Shown one piece after another: positions 34,532-42,283 of a stretch of 50,166 bases of DNA (its first letter is position 1; every line of letters begins with the position of its first letter). The position numbers and the translations under genes were made by a program. The notes under the pieces were generated by a model, which did no database searches, was not told where the DNA came from, and saw only the letters and a program-made list of their open reading frames with translations. This DNA comes from Candidatus Bathyarchaeota archaeon. GTDB lineage: Archaea > Thermoproteota > Bathyarchaeia > Bathyarchaeales > Bathycorpusculaceae. Where the stretch lies: positions 1-50,166 of the forward strand of contig PLSP01000077.1 in NCBI GenBank assembly GCA_003165195.1. The letters are read 5' to 3'.

Positions 34532-36073
34532 TTGACTAAACAGCAACTGAGGCTTCGCTACAGCGGATTCATAGTTTTCAGTGTCCAAATATTTAGCCTC
34601 ATAACTGGACTAATCTTCACATTGCTGCTTACCCGCAATATGACTACCCCTCAGTATGGCATCTGGACAAACATCTTTGATTATGTTGGCTACTTCACGA
34701 TTTTCAGTGGTATGCTGCCGTTTTGGACTATTCGTTTCGTAGCAAGAGGCAAAGAAGGAACCGTTAGAACCAGCACTCTAGCCCAACTGGCAATTGCATT
34801 GGCTTCGATGATTATGTATTTTCCAGCGATAGTTCTGATTTCAAGAGCAATCGGAACAACAAATTACTTGCCTATTTACCTAATCGCGGGCAGCTACATT
34901 ATAACCGCTCACTTAATTGTTCTCTTTGAAAGTATACTTCAATCAACCCGCCCGCAGGCTGTAGGCTACGGTTTGTTGATTGAAGAAATTGTCAAAGTCT
35001 CAGTTGCTTTAGTTTTGATTCTGGGGTTTCATGAATTGTTTTTGGGAGCAGTGTTGGGTTTGGTGCTTTCCTGCTTTGTCCAAGTCTTCTATTATGTTTA
35101 CCTTTTGAGGCATAGATTTAGAGAGAAGGTACATTGGGGTTTACTCAAAGAGTGGCTTAAAGGTTCAACAGTGATTCTCTACAACATTGTTGGCACCCAA
35201 CTGATGGCTTTTGCGTTAATTCTGCTTTTCCTCTATGGTAGTTCAGACGCCAGAGCCTACTATCAGGCAGCTTTGAGTTTCGCAACAATCGTTGGATACG
35301 CCTCTTCTTTATCTTTTACTCTCTATCCTAAACTGTTAGCCAAGACTTGTTCAGATGAGCAAGTGGGGCTTTCGTTCCAGACTGTGATGATGCTTGCAAT
35401 TCCATTTTCTGCCCTCATCATGGTTATGTCGTTTTCTTTTCTGACCGTTCTCAACACCACATACGGTGTCGCATGGCCTGTACTAGTAGCGTTAACTATT
35501 GACGCCTTAGTCAGCCTTCTCATAACATTCTATAACAACTGCCTTATGGGAGCCGAACACTTCGATGCTGAAGGCAAAATTTCAATTCGCCAACTCCTAA
35601 AAAGCAAAATCTTCAAAGTATTTAGTGTGCCCTACGTTCAAGCGGCAGTTGCATTGCCTTTGATATATTTTGTCCTAACTACCTTGCCGCTGGGCGGGGC
35701 TGTCCAAGCTGCATTATACGTTATAACTATACTTATCGGCGTTCACCTTTCAAGCTTTGTGGGGCTATATCTGTTTATGCGCCGTTCAGTCAAATTACCT
35801 GTCGCGTGGAAAAACATAGTAAAATACGTCCTTGCCTCAGCTGCAATGGCGGCCGTATTGTTTCTGGTTCCAACAACTACAACTTTGCTCTCAACAATAG
35901 CTAAAGCAATTGTTGGATTTTTGATTTACGTAGGCTTGCTGCTGGTTATTGACTCGCAGGCAAGGCACCTGATAGGATTGATATGGGACGAAATCAAAGG
36001 CAGCTTGCAGATGCTTACTTCCAAAAACAGCAGCGACTCTAGTGAAGACGATATAGTGGCAAGTGAAAATTAA
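34532..36073 (+). CDS. Polysaccharide flippase (Wzx/MATE-like)
   Basis: A 513-residue integral membrane protein with about 12-14 hydrophobic segments, starting near residue 8 (FIVFSVQIFSLITGLIFTLL, then LTRNMTTPQYGIWTNIFDY). This N-terminus and overall layout match flippases that move lipid-linked sugars across the membrane. It is likely used for S-layer glycosylation or exopolysaccharide, but no glycosyltransferase sits next to it. The start is TTG at 34532: an ATG at 34524 meets a stop at once. The acidic C-terminal tail (SSDSSEDDIVASEN) is cytosolic. Confidence 0.82.
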   Translation: MTKQQLRLRYSGFIVFSVQIFSLITGLIFTLLLTRNMTTPQYGIWTNIFDYVGYFTIFSGMLPFWTIRFVARGKEGTVRTSTLAQLAIALASMIMYFPAIVLISRAIGTTNYLPIYLIAGSYIITAHLIVLFESILQSTRPQAVGYGLLIEEIVKVSVALVLILGFHELFLGAVLGLVLSCFVQVFYYVYLLRHRFREKVHWGLLKEWLKGSTVILYNIVGTQLMAFALILLFLYGSSDARAYYQAALSFATIVGYASSLSFTLYPKLLAKTCSDEQVGLSFQTVMMLAIPFSALIMVMSFSFLTVLNTTYGVAWPVLVALTIDALVSLLITFYNNCLMGAEHFDAEGKISIRQLLKSKIFKVFSVPYVQAAVALPLIYFVLTTLPLGGAVQAALYVITILIGVHLSSFVGLYLFMRRSVKLPVAWKNIVKYVLASAAMAAVLFLVPTTTTLLSTIAKAIVGFLIYVGLLLVIDSQARHLIGLIWDEIKGSLQMLTSKNSSDSSEDDIVASEN

Positions 36074-36142
36074 TATGTATACTCAAAGCAGTGTATTTTC
36101 AGCGATTCTTGTGTTCGCTAAGCAAAAAGGCTGGCTAATGCA

Positions 36143-36409
36143 GTGAAGGATGAATGTGGTATCTGTAAAAGAGTTCTAAGAGTAGCGTACATGCGTAAAT
36201 GTCAACGGTGCCAGAAACTGTATTGCCGTGACTGCATGGTGCCTGACGTCGCCACTGGCGACCCAAATGCGATGCTATGTTTGCATTGCGCAAGACGAGT
36301 GGTCGCACCCACCCCAAAAAGCAAGTACGATGGACTTGAAAACCACCTAAAATTCCGCGCTGCTTTCACAAGCCAAATAAAGCTTCACTCGCCCGAATCG
36401 ACGGCTTAA
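36143..36409 (+). CDS. Small protein with FYVE-like double zinc finger
   Basis: An 88-residue protein with eight cysteines in four CxxC pairs: C5-C8, C20-C23, C28-C31 and C46-C49. The spacings between pairs (11, 4 and 14 residues) match the cross-brace pattern of FYVE-type fingers, though the basic RRHHC motif that binds phosphoinositide is replaced by RKCQRCQ. The C-terminal 35 residues are basic and unstructured. It starts with GTG at 36143. A protein- or nucleic-acid-binding role is likely; lipid binding is not supported. Confidence 0.65.
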   Translation: MKDECGICKRVLRVAYMRKCQRCQKLYCRDCMVPDVATGDPNAMLCLHCARRVVAPTPKSKYDGLENHLKFRAAFTSQIKLHSPESTA

Positions 36410-36426
36410 TCGGCACCAACCTTCCA

Positions 36427-36762
36427 ATGAATGCCTACAGAGATCCAACGTGGTGGAGTAACTCTTCATCCACCGCCCATGCAAAAGCTTGGCTGGAAGC
36501 AGGCTGGGAAGTGGAGGGGGTAAATCTCAAAGAAGGCTATGCCGTCTTCAAAAAAGTTCGAGACGTCCGTCTAAAGAAAAGTAGTCGTCGGAAGCTTGAG
36601 ATTACCAAGCCTTTTACGCCCGTGCCGGTTCATATTCCCAGATCGAAGGTGCCTTCTAAAACCAAGGTGTCAAAGCTTTATGCCAGAATCAAAAACATGG
36701 AGCGGAACCGTGCTGCTGAGCGTCGTCAAATTCGAGGGTTTAAGGCTAAGCCTCGACATTAG
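36427..36762 (+). CDS. Basic hypothetical protein
   Basis: A 111-residue protein. Residues about 1-45 (DPTWWSNSSSTAHAKAWLEA, GWEVEGVNLKEGYAVFKKV) look like a small folded domain. Residues about 50-111 are strongly basic (RDVRLKKSSRRKLEITKPF and a C-terminal Arg/Lys-rich tail), as expected for nucleic-acid binding. It is 17 bases downstream of the zinc-finger gene in another frame and may be cotranscribed. Family not recognised. Confidence 0.55.
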   Translation: MNAYRDPTWWSNSSSTAHAKAWLEAGWEVEGVNLKEGYAVFKKVRDVRLKKSSRRKLEITKPFTPVPVHIPRSKVPSKTKVSKLYARIKNMERNRAAERRQIRGFKAKPRH

Positions 36763-36812
36763 AAGAAGCTTTTTAGGTTAATGGAAAACCACTATAGCAT
36801 TGTGGTACAGAC

Positions 36813-37343
36813 TTGCTTGAGCGAACAGTCCCATTAGAAATCGACAAGGCGTACGCAGATTTGAAAAAGGCTCTTTTGGCTAAGGACAGCAAATTAATCT
36901 CTGAAGAGGTGCCAAACCAAATTGTGGTTAAGCAGGGTTCACTGTGGGGAATATCGCCAGCGAGCGCAAAGAAAACCGTTAAAACGAACTTGACAAAGAT
37001 CGATTCAGCAACAAAAGTAACTTGTACAACACAGCTTAGTTCAGACTGGAAAAACATAACAATTATCGGCTGCGTGTTTGCGGCAGTTCTTGTAGCGATC
37101 TGCCTTTGGATAACCTTTGACTTGAACACATTCATGGTTACTCATAGCGTGAGTTTTTGGAGTTGGCTAATAACCACAAATGGCGCCGCAGATTTTCAGA
37201 TAGGGACAGCCTTTATAGGATTAACAAAGGCTCTTGCGCTTTTCCTCTCGGTAATCATAGTCGTTGAAATTGCCATTTTCGTTTACGTTAAAGCAAAAAT
37301 TGATAGCTTTGCACAGGATGTGCTCAATTGTTTTGTTGGCTGA
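36813..37343 (+). CDS. Hypothetical membrane protein with two helices
   Basis: A 176-residue protein starting with TTG at 36813. Residues about 1-78 form a soluble alpha/beta domain (EIDKAYADLKKALLAKDSKL, VVKQGSLWGISPASAKKTV). Two membrane segments follow (ITIIGCVFAAVLVAICLWI and ALALFLSVIIVVEIAIFVYV) with a loop of about 40 residues. No enzyme motif. It converges with the transglutaminase-like gene 3 bases away. Confidence 0.6.
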   Translation: MLERTVPLEIDKAYADLKKALLAKDSKLISEEVPNQIVVKQGSLWGISPASAKKTVKTNLTKIDSATKVTCTTQLSSDWKNITIIGCVFAAVLVAICLWITFDLNTFMVTHSVSFWSWLITTNGAADFQIGTAFIGLTKALALFLSVIIVVEIAIFVYVKAKIDSFAQDVLNCFVG

Positions 37344-37345
37344 TT

Positions 37346-38428
37346 TTAACCTATCTTTTTCCCGCATGTCTCGCAGTAAACGGCAAACGATTTGTTACTT
37401 GCGCCACAATAAATGCAGAATTTGCTGCTTTCAACCGCGGAGTTCGACTCTGATGGTAGAGTTCGCGGTTGCCTTGCGTTTTTTGCTGACATTACAGTAA
37501 CTGCGATAGCGGCTCCAATTGCAATAATGATAACGGTAAAGAGAAGGGGATCTTTCGAAATTAAGTCAAGTGATATAGGCGCGATAGGTACAGCGTTTGG
37601 CCCTTCTGCTCCAGGCGTAGGAGTTGGATTATTACTATTTGTATTGGGATCGATAGTTGGGTTAGGTTGACCATAAGAATTTGATTGAAGATCAACTATG
37701 TACTGTAGTGTTGTATCAATGCCGTAAGCATAAGCACTTTGACCATTGAACTCGGTTGGGAGCTGGCCAATCGTAAAGCCGCTTCCTGTGGTCTCACAGT
37801 AATAGTAGTTTTGGTTTTGGTATGTCCAGTAGGTTCCTGAAAGATTGTCTCCCAATATTCCTACAGCTAGGTGGTCTGGCGGATTAATGAATATGGCCCC
37901 GTAACCAAGCATGATACTTAAAGTTGCAAACAGCACTGAGTGGCTTTTGCAGTCGCCTATGTCGTCAACTAACGTTTCAACTGGAAACCTTGGGTAATCC
38001 TGATAGCCTGTGCTGTTTGCGTCAGTTGCATATGGTATGCTCTGTACAAAGGATAAGACAAAATTCAATTCATCTAACGAACTGTATCCATATTGATGGG
38101 CGGTGCTGTTTAGGTTTTGAGCTAACTGCTGCATAAAAGAATCGCTTGTCGTGGTGAAGTAACCAAACCTTGAAAGTGGTATTTGAGTGCGTACGTCGTC
38201 CTGAACTGATTGGTAAGCATTGAAGAGGTTTGCTGGAATACTTAGATTCCATACCCAGTGATGTCCGCCGTAATCCCAAACGAATTGCTTATCGTATTGT
38301 TGACTATTATTTGTGCTTTGAGCAGAAACTGTTTGGAATGGTCGAGTCATTGGTGACAGAACAACCATTGCCAATGTAAAGATAAGCAGCAGCTTAACGG
38401 GTTTGCTGTTCAGCAATAATCTGCTCAT
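37346..38428 (-). CDS. Exported transglutaminase-like protein with C-terminal zinc ribbon
   Basis: A 360-residue protein. A signal peptide is at residues about 1-33 (LLLIFTLAMVVLSPMT, then TVSAQS). The middle is a transglutaminase-like cysteine-protease fold with DDIGDCKSHSVLFATLSIM (catalytic Cys) and NPPDHLAVGI (catalytic His). Near the end there is one membrane helix (LFTVIIIAIGAAIAVTVM) and a zinc ribbon (FCIYCGAS, CETCGKKIG). The enzyme domain should lie outside and the ribbon inside. ATG at 38428 is preferred over 38485 because it gives a proper signal peptide. Confidence 0.8.
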   Translation of the reverse strand: MSRLLLNSKPVKLLLIFTLAMVVLSPMTRPFQTVSAQSTNNSQQYDKQFVWDYGGHHWVWNLSIPANLFNAYQSVQDDVRTQIPLSRFGYFTTTSDSFMQQLAQNLNSTAHQYGYSSLDELNFVLSFVQSIPYATDANSTGYQDYPRFPVETLVDDIGDCKSHSVLFATLSIMLGYGAIFINPPDHLAVGILGDNLSGTYWTYQNQNYYYCETTGSGFTIGQLPTEFNGQSAYAYGIDTTLQYIVDLQSNSYGQPNPTIDPNTNSNNPTPTPGAEGPNAVPIAPISLDLISKDPLLFTVIIIAIGAAIAVTVMSAKNARQPRTLPSESNSAVESSKFCIYCGASNKSFAVYCETCGKKIG

Positions 38429-38567
38429 GAGGGGTTTTTCACCATTCGGTATTTGGTGCACCCAAGCGTTTAAAACTTCCCCCAAATCTTATCCAAAGCT
38501 CTGCTGTCCAGCAATTGATCAGCAATTAAAGTTAAGCAACATTGCTTAAACCGGCGTTTTGAAGACG

Positions 38568-38852
38568 TTATTTTTGTTTGATTATTCCGTAGCTTTGTTT
38601 TTTCCAAGCGTCTCTGAACTTATTATAGTAGTCGACGGGCTGAAAAACAGGTGCGTATGTTAGCGGCCATTCAAGGCCACAGTTTTTGCATGCTGCGTAA
38701 ACCTTCTTGTTTTTAAGGTCTGCTAGTATCTGCAGCGTTTCTCGTCGGCATTTGGGGCAATAATATGGGCCGTTGACCATTTGCTTTGCGTCTTTAGTTA
38801 AAACCTTAATTTTGCTGCTTGGAACCCTGCGAGCTTCCTTACCCAAACTCAT
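38568..38852 (-). CDS. Elf1-like transcription elongation factor
   Basis: A 94-residue protein with a basic N-terminus (about residues 1-28) and a zinc ribbon (C32-x2-C35, C55-x2-C58). It then has QPVDYYNKFRDAWKK, which mirrors the PVDVY...W motif of eukaryotic Elf1/ELOF1. Elf1 binds RNA polymerase near downstream DNA during elongation through chromatin. ATG at 38852 gives the expected N-terminus; an upstream start at 38921 adds 23 non-conserved residues. Archaeal Elf1 has a patchy distribution, and this organism has histones. Confidence 0.78.
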   Translation of the reverse strand: MSLGKEARRVPSSKIKVLTKDAKQMVNGPYYCPKCRRETLQILADLKNKKVYAACKNCGLEWPLTYAPVFQPVDYYNKFRDAWKKQSYGIIKQK

Positions 38853-38937
38853 CTTCCGATCCAATCCAACTTGAGTATGTAGCTTGCACAAAGATATAGT
38901 CTTCCATGTAAACAGCAACAAAATCAGGTAGTTTACG

Positions 38938-39300
38938 TCAACCGGTGGAGTTTTCTTTTACCCTAAAATTAACAATATCCTTTACCAAACCAGAGGGAAT
39001 TGGTTCTTCCAACGGAAATCTTATTGTTCCTTTGCTCGTTTCATAAGCGGATAATCTGTTTTTGAAATGCTCAATGGCTGATGCTTTGGGGAAAAAACCT
39101 ATGTGATTTTTGTATGCTGCAAACCAAACCAAGATCCCGTTTTGTTTGAATGCTGGCATCTGATAACTAATTGTCTCTTCCGCTTGAGGCGCCGCTTCCC
39201 TAATAGCTTGCCTCAGTTCCTGCAAAATGCACTGGATATTCTCAGGAAAAGCTGAGATGTATTCATCTACAGTTTCGGGTTTTTTGGATGCCATACTCAT
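38938..39300 (-). CDS. DUF1801 family protein
   Basis: A 120-residue protein with the DUF1801 pattern: TVDEYISAFPENIQCILQEL, then AEETISYQMPAFKQNGILVW, KNHIGFFPKASAIEHF and the C-terminal GTIRFPLEEPIPSGLVKDI. Related bacterial proteins are annotated as YdhG-like iron chaperones, but the activity is poorly established. It starts with ATG at 39300 or 39294. It lies upstream of the Elf1-like gene by about 85 bases. Confidence 0.85.
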   Translation of the reverse strand: MSMASKKPETVDEYISAFPENIQCILQELRQAIREAAPQAEETISYQMPAFKQNGILVWFAAYKNHIGFFPKASAIEHFKNRLSAYETSKGTIRFPLEEPIPSGLVKDIVNFRVKENSTG

Positions 39301-39471
39301 TCACGAATGCCATGTTAAAAATAAAACTCTTCATTTGAGCAATACAGTGCGTAAAGCAATAATTATAATCTTCTGCTCCAAGCATTACCATCCAAAAATC
39401 TTACAATGTTTTTTCTAAAACTGTTAATAGGTTTTGAAGGGAATTCCATTTTGCAAGAAATATCATTATTT

Positions 39472-39849
39472 TTAAGTTGTTGGTGTCTTAAAACAATAGT
39501 TTCCAAAGTTTTTATCGGTGTAGGCCTGGAAGGTTCTTTTCATTAATTCATATTCATTCTTAAACACAAAATTATTTTGTGTCATATGTAAAACTAAATG
39601 TCCCAATGCAACTCTTAAGTAATCAGTAAGTATTTGATTATTCGCTGAACCACTTTTTTCTACGACTAAAGTGTTTATCTTAAGAATTGTGTCCGGATTT
39701 GCGTCTGTAGTTTGATTGTTTTGTGGTGATAAGAAAGTGTCCATCCAATCATGTACAACCGAATAGTCTTTTTCACTGACAATTCCTTGTGTCTTAAGCA
39801 AGCTATCAAAGTTTAGAAACGTTTTTCTCTCCGGCATTCGTAAACACAT
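39472..39849 (-). CDS. Hypothetical protein
   Basis: A 125-residue soluble protein with several helices (VSEKDYSVVHDWMDTFLS, ILTDYLRVALGHLVLHM, NEYELMKRTFQAYTDKN). There is no cysteine motif, signal peptide or recognised family. It starts with ATG at 39849 (or 39837). The flanking DNA is AT-rich and holds a pseudogene, so this may be accessory sequence. Confidence 0.5.
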   Translation of the reverse strand: MCLRMPERKTFLNFDSLLKTQGIVSEKDYSVVHDWMDTFLSPQNNQTTDANPDTILKINTLVVEKSGSANNQILTDYLRVALGHLVLHMTQNNFVFKNEYELMKRTFQAYTDKNFGNYCFKTPTT

Positions 39850-40078
39850 CGTGATAAAATATTTCTGAATTTTTAGAATTTAAGCATTTCCCCAAATTGG
39901 ATGTTTTATATAAATTGAAATAGAGTATATTTTATATATTTTATATGGAAAAGAGTAAAAAGCTAAGTTAGTTATTGCAGTTATTTCTAAAAAATATCGC
40001 AGCAAATCTTTTCCAGATATTCCTTTGGAGGAGTGTAAAATAGTTCAGCTAAACAAAATATTATTCATTCGTAACAGA

Positions 40079-40809
40079 TTACGTGTTAGTGCATGTTCTT
40101 GTTTTCTTCTTTAAACTGGGTATTGCTGCGAAGGGAAACTCTGGTACAGTTGGTGTTGAAGCGGGTACTTGTGATGATGTTGGGCTTGGTGAAGGAGAGG
40201 TAGAACTTGCAGGGATGGTTATGGTTTGTCTGTTACTCCAACTGCTTGATGATTCAGCAGTGAAAACCTGAGTTGCGCCATAGGGAAATTCCGAACCTTG
40301 CAGTATAAGGGGGATCTCCTTGAAATATCCGAACTGGGCTTCAATTTGAAAATCAATTTGTGCCCCTCAGGAAACTGGAATACATTGGGTCCTATTTGAA
40401 ACTGGTAATTACCGTAGTTGTGAATATACCTTATAGTTGTGAAGTTAGAGTTTGACTGAGTTGGATACACTAAGCCTTGGTAGATGTGTGTCCAGTTTTC
40501 TTCATAATGTCATTTCATTCTGACATTATAATATAATGCATTGCCATTTGAAGGCTGATTGGTTATAATTAATTGAATACTGCTATTATCTGCAGCATAA
40601 CTTGGCGTAGTTTCGTTCTGTTCAGTATAGGGATTAATCGAGTGGGTTGCACCTATTTCATAAGATGACACAACAAACCTCGCAGTGAATTCTGTAGTAG
40701 AAGGTGTAGGTGCTTGTGCAACTGCAGGGTTAACCATTAGCAGACTTAGGCTTGAACTAGCCATCAATAGAATTAGAGTTAATGCCCAACTCTTGCTTGC
40801 CATAGTCAT
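40079..40809 (-). pseudogene. Decayed secreted-protein gene
   Basis: A signal peptide (LTLILLMASSSLSLLMVNP, then AVAQAP) begins a typical archaeal exported beta-sandwich protein. An in-frame TGA at 40510-40512 ends it after residue 99, but the same frame continues (HYEENWTHIYQGLVYPTQSN) to a C run at 40363-40366, where one missing base shifts the frame. The shifted frame then reads QIDFQIEAQFGYFKEIP and a Ser/Thr/Pro linker to TVPEFPFAAIPSLKKKTRT. The usual C-terminal membrane helix between IPS and KKK is missing. Three lesions make this a pseudogene unless the base calls are wrong. Confidence 0.75.
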
Positions 40810-41250
40810 TATTACAAACTGCTTTTGATTAAAAGGCTATTCGTAAAAAATTCTTGACTAATTCAAGTAAAGATTTCTTTACTAAGCCACCACTTTGCTA
40901 TACACTCCAAAATCAATCCTGGATGCCATTTATATCCTAACTTGAACTGCCTGGGCTCCAAGCCTAAAGGAAGCCTTAGAATGAAAATTAAATGTGTAAA
41001 GTTGTTGTGCATATGCAAAAAAAACAGGACTATCTCAAGTATTCTTAAACAGCGCTGGAGCCATTAAGTATGCAAGGATTCGTCCCTATTCTCATAGTGA
41101 TAAAACTTTCATAAGCCCAAGTTTACTTACTGCAAGATAGAGGACTTAGGTGCGCTGAAAACTTTATTATTTACTCAGGGTATCTCTCTGAATACTGAAA
41201 AGGCAATAAGTGGTCAAGTAGGTCAAAGCCAAAGTACAGAAGTATGTGAC
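40810..41250. other. Gene-free region upstream of tRNA-Gly
   Basis: About 440 bases between the start of the pseudogene and the tRNA promoter. I find no open frame with a start signal, no second tRNA and no strong repeat. The first 60 bases probably held the pseudogene's promoter. Confidence 0.4.
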
Positions 41251-41258
41251 CTTAAAAG
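41251..41258 (+). promoter_or_regulatory. TATA box for tRNA-Gly
   Basis: CTTAAAAG lies 33-40 bases before the mature tRNA start, suitable for a short 5' leader. Confidence 0.45.
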
Positions 41259-41290
41259 CCAAAGGGAAAGTCTTGTTCAGCAAAACATGA

Positions 41291-41366
41291 GCGGTTGTCG
41301 TCTAGTCTGGTTTAGGACTTTAGCCTTCCAAGCTAATGATCCCGGGTTCAAATCCCGGCGACCGCA
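41291..41366 (+). tRNA. tRNA-Gly (anticodon UCC)
   Basis: A full cloverleaf. Acceptor stem GCGGTTG pairs with CGACCGC with one G-U pair. The D arm holds GG (GTCTAGTCTGGTTTAGGAC). The anticodon stem TTAGC/GCTAA encloses CTTCCAA, giving UCC. The T arm is CCGGG-TTCAAAT-CCCGG. The discriminator A is at 41366 and an encoded CCA at 41367-41369. No intron. A degraded second copy lies at 42107. Confidence 0.95.
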
Positions 41367-41393
41367 CCAACATTATCTTTCGGCAGTTTGTCG

Positions 41394-41789
41394 CTATATC
41401 CATTTAGTTTTAACGCCTAATGTCTTAAAGTGCAAGTCATCTGTAACTACGTATTCTGCTTCTCCGTTTTTTACAAAGGAAGCGATTAAGGCGTCAGTAA
41501 TGGGCACGTTTCGGTTTGCAAGGAGAAGGCTTCCTGCCATTAGGGCGGTTTTTTCATTTAATGGGACTATTCTTAATCCCTTCTCCTTCAGTACCCTTAG
41601 CCTTGTCCTAGTAGCTTCTTCCCCAATTCTTGCCCCTGCATATTTGATAAATTCAGTTAGAACAATTGAGGGTGCAAACAGTTGTCTTGCGATTTCTTTT
41701 TCAACAAAACTCTCAACCTTTGCACCAAGAGCTTCGGTTGGCGGAAACTCCAGCGTAAGCAGCAGACGTGTATCGGCAACGCTTGTCAA
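41394..41789 (-). CDS. vapC: VapC-type PIN-domain toxin
   Basis: A 131-residue PIN domain with the acidic active-site residues D6 (SVADTRLL), E46 (LTEFIKYAG), D99 (PITDALIASF) and D117/D118 (VVTDDLHF). PIN toxins are RNases that cut tRNA or rRNA. It overlaps the antitoxin gene by 4 bases (ATGA), the usual arrangement. The gene pair lies between the intact tRNA-Gly and its broken copy, and its stop is only 28 bases from the tRNA. Confidence 0.9.
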   Translation of the reverse strand: MTSVADTRLLLTLEFPPTEALGAKVESFVEKEIARQLFAPSIVLTEFIKYAGARIGEEATRTRLRVLKEKGLRIVPLNEKTALMAGSLLLANRNVPITDALIASFVKNGEAEYVVTDDLHFKTLGVKTKWI

Positions 41790-42022
41790 CGCCAGTTTCT
41801 CCGGCCTTCATCAAGGTCATCGATGATTTTCTTGTATTCTTCTTCTCCTACCGCTTTGCCCGCCTTCAATCTGGGAGTGGGCTTCAGCGTGATTGTTCCT
41901 TCTTCTTCTTTAATCTCTAAAAGGGCGCCCTCCTCTATGCCGAGCTTTGACCGTAGGTCTGAGGGAATAGTAACTTGCCCTTTCCGTTTAACTCTAACAT
42001 GGGACGACTTTTGCATATTCAT
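41786..42022 (-). CDS. vapB: VapB-type AbrB-fold antitoxin
   Basis: A 78-residue protein. Residues about 5-50 are a SpoVT/AbrB domain (VRVKRKGQVTIPSDLRSKLG, LLEIKEEEGTITLKPTP). The C-terminal 25 residues (EEEYKKIIDDLDEGRRNWR) form the toxin-binding tail. The dimer usually binds its own promoter and neutralises VapC. It starts with ATG at 42022, about 90 bases from the broken tRNA copy. Confidence 0.9.
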   Translation of the reverse strand: MNMQKSSHVRVKRKGQVTIPSDLRSKLGIEEGALLEIKEEEGTITLKPTPRLKAGKAVGEEEYKKIIDDLDEGRRNWR

Positions 42023-42106
42023 ACTGAGATATGGTCATACATAAGAAAGTTTTGATTAAGAGGCCTGCCCATAAGCATGTCCCAATCTATCTCTCATTGC
42101 TGAAAT

Positions 42107-42183
42107 GCAGGCGTCGTCTAGTCTGGTTTAGGACTTTGTCTTCCAAGCTAATGATCCCGGGTCAAATCCCGGCGACCGCGCCA
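42107..42183 (+). pseudogene. Degraded copy of tRNA-Gly (UCC)
   Basis: The sequence repeats most of the tRNA at 41291, with an identical 25-base block (41297-41321 and 42113-42137) and identical downstream parts. It carries damage. The 5' acceptor strand is shortened and changed. The anticodon stem reads TTGTC with a base lost, so it cannot pair with GCTAA. The T loop lacks one T (GGGTCAAAT). A CGACCGC-G-CCA end is kept. It cannot make a functional tRNA. Confidence 0.85.
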
Positions 42184-42283
42184 ATTCATCTTTTAGAAAT
42201 TTCAAGCTCATTAATTATTCATCGATTTTTTTGATACTTTATACCTAAAATGCTATAATTCTATCCCAAAAGAATGATTGGAA

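Noticed and set aside
39940-40120. Plus-strand frame that could be a small protein remnant
   Set aside because: No start codon with ribosome-binding site, AT-rich surroundings, and overlap with the pseudogene end.
40083-40271. Plus-strand frame of 62 residues
   Set aside because: It is antisense to the Ser/Thr/Pro linker of the pseudogene, which yields Gly/Val-rich shadow sequence.
40510-40512. In-frame TGA read as selenocysteine
   Set aside because: The same gene has a frameshift and a lost membrane helix, and secreted beta-sandwich proteins of this kind do not use selenocysteine. Decay is simpler.
41200-42200. A full integrated element at the tRNA
   Set aside because: No integrase, recombinase or other mobile gene is present near the tRNA copies. 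Only the duplication and VapBC can be claimed.
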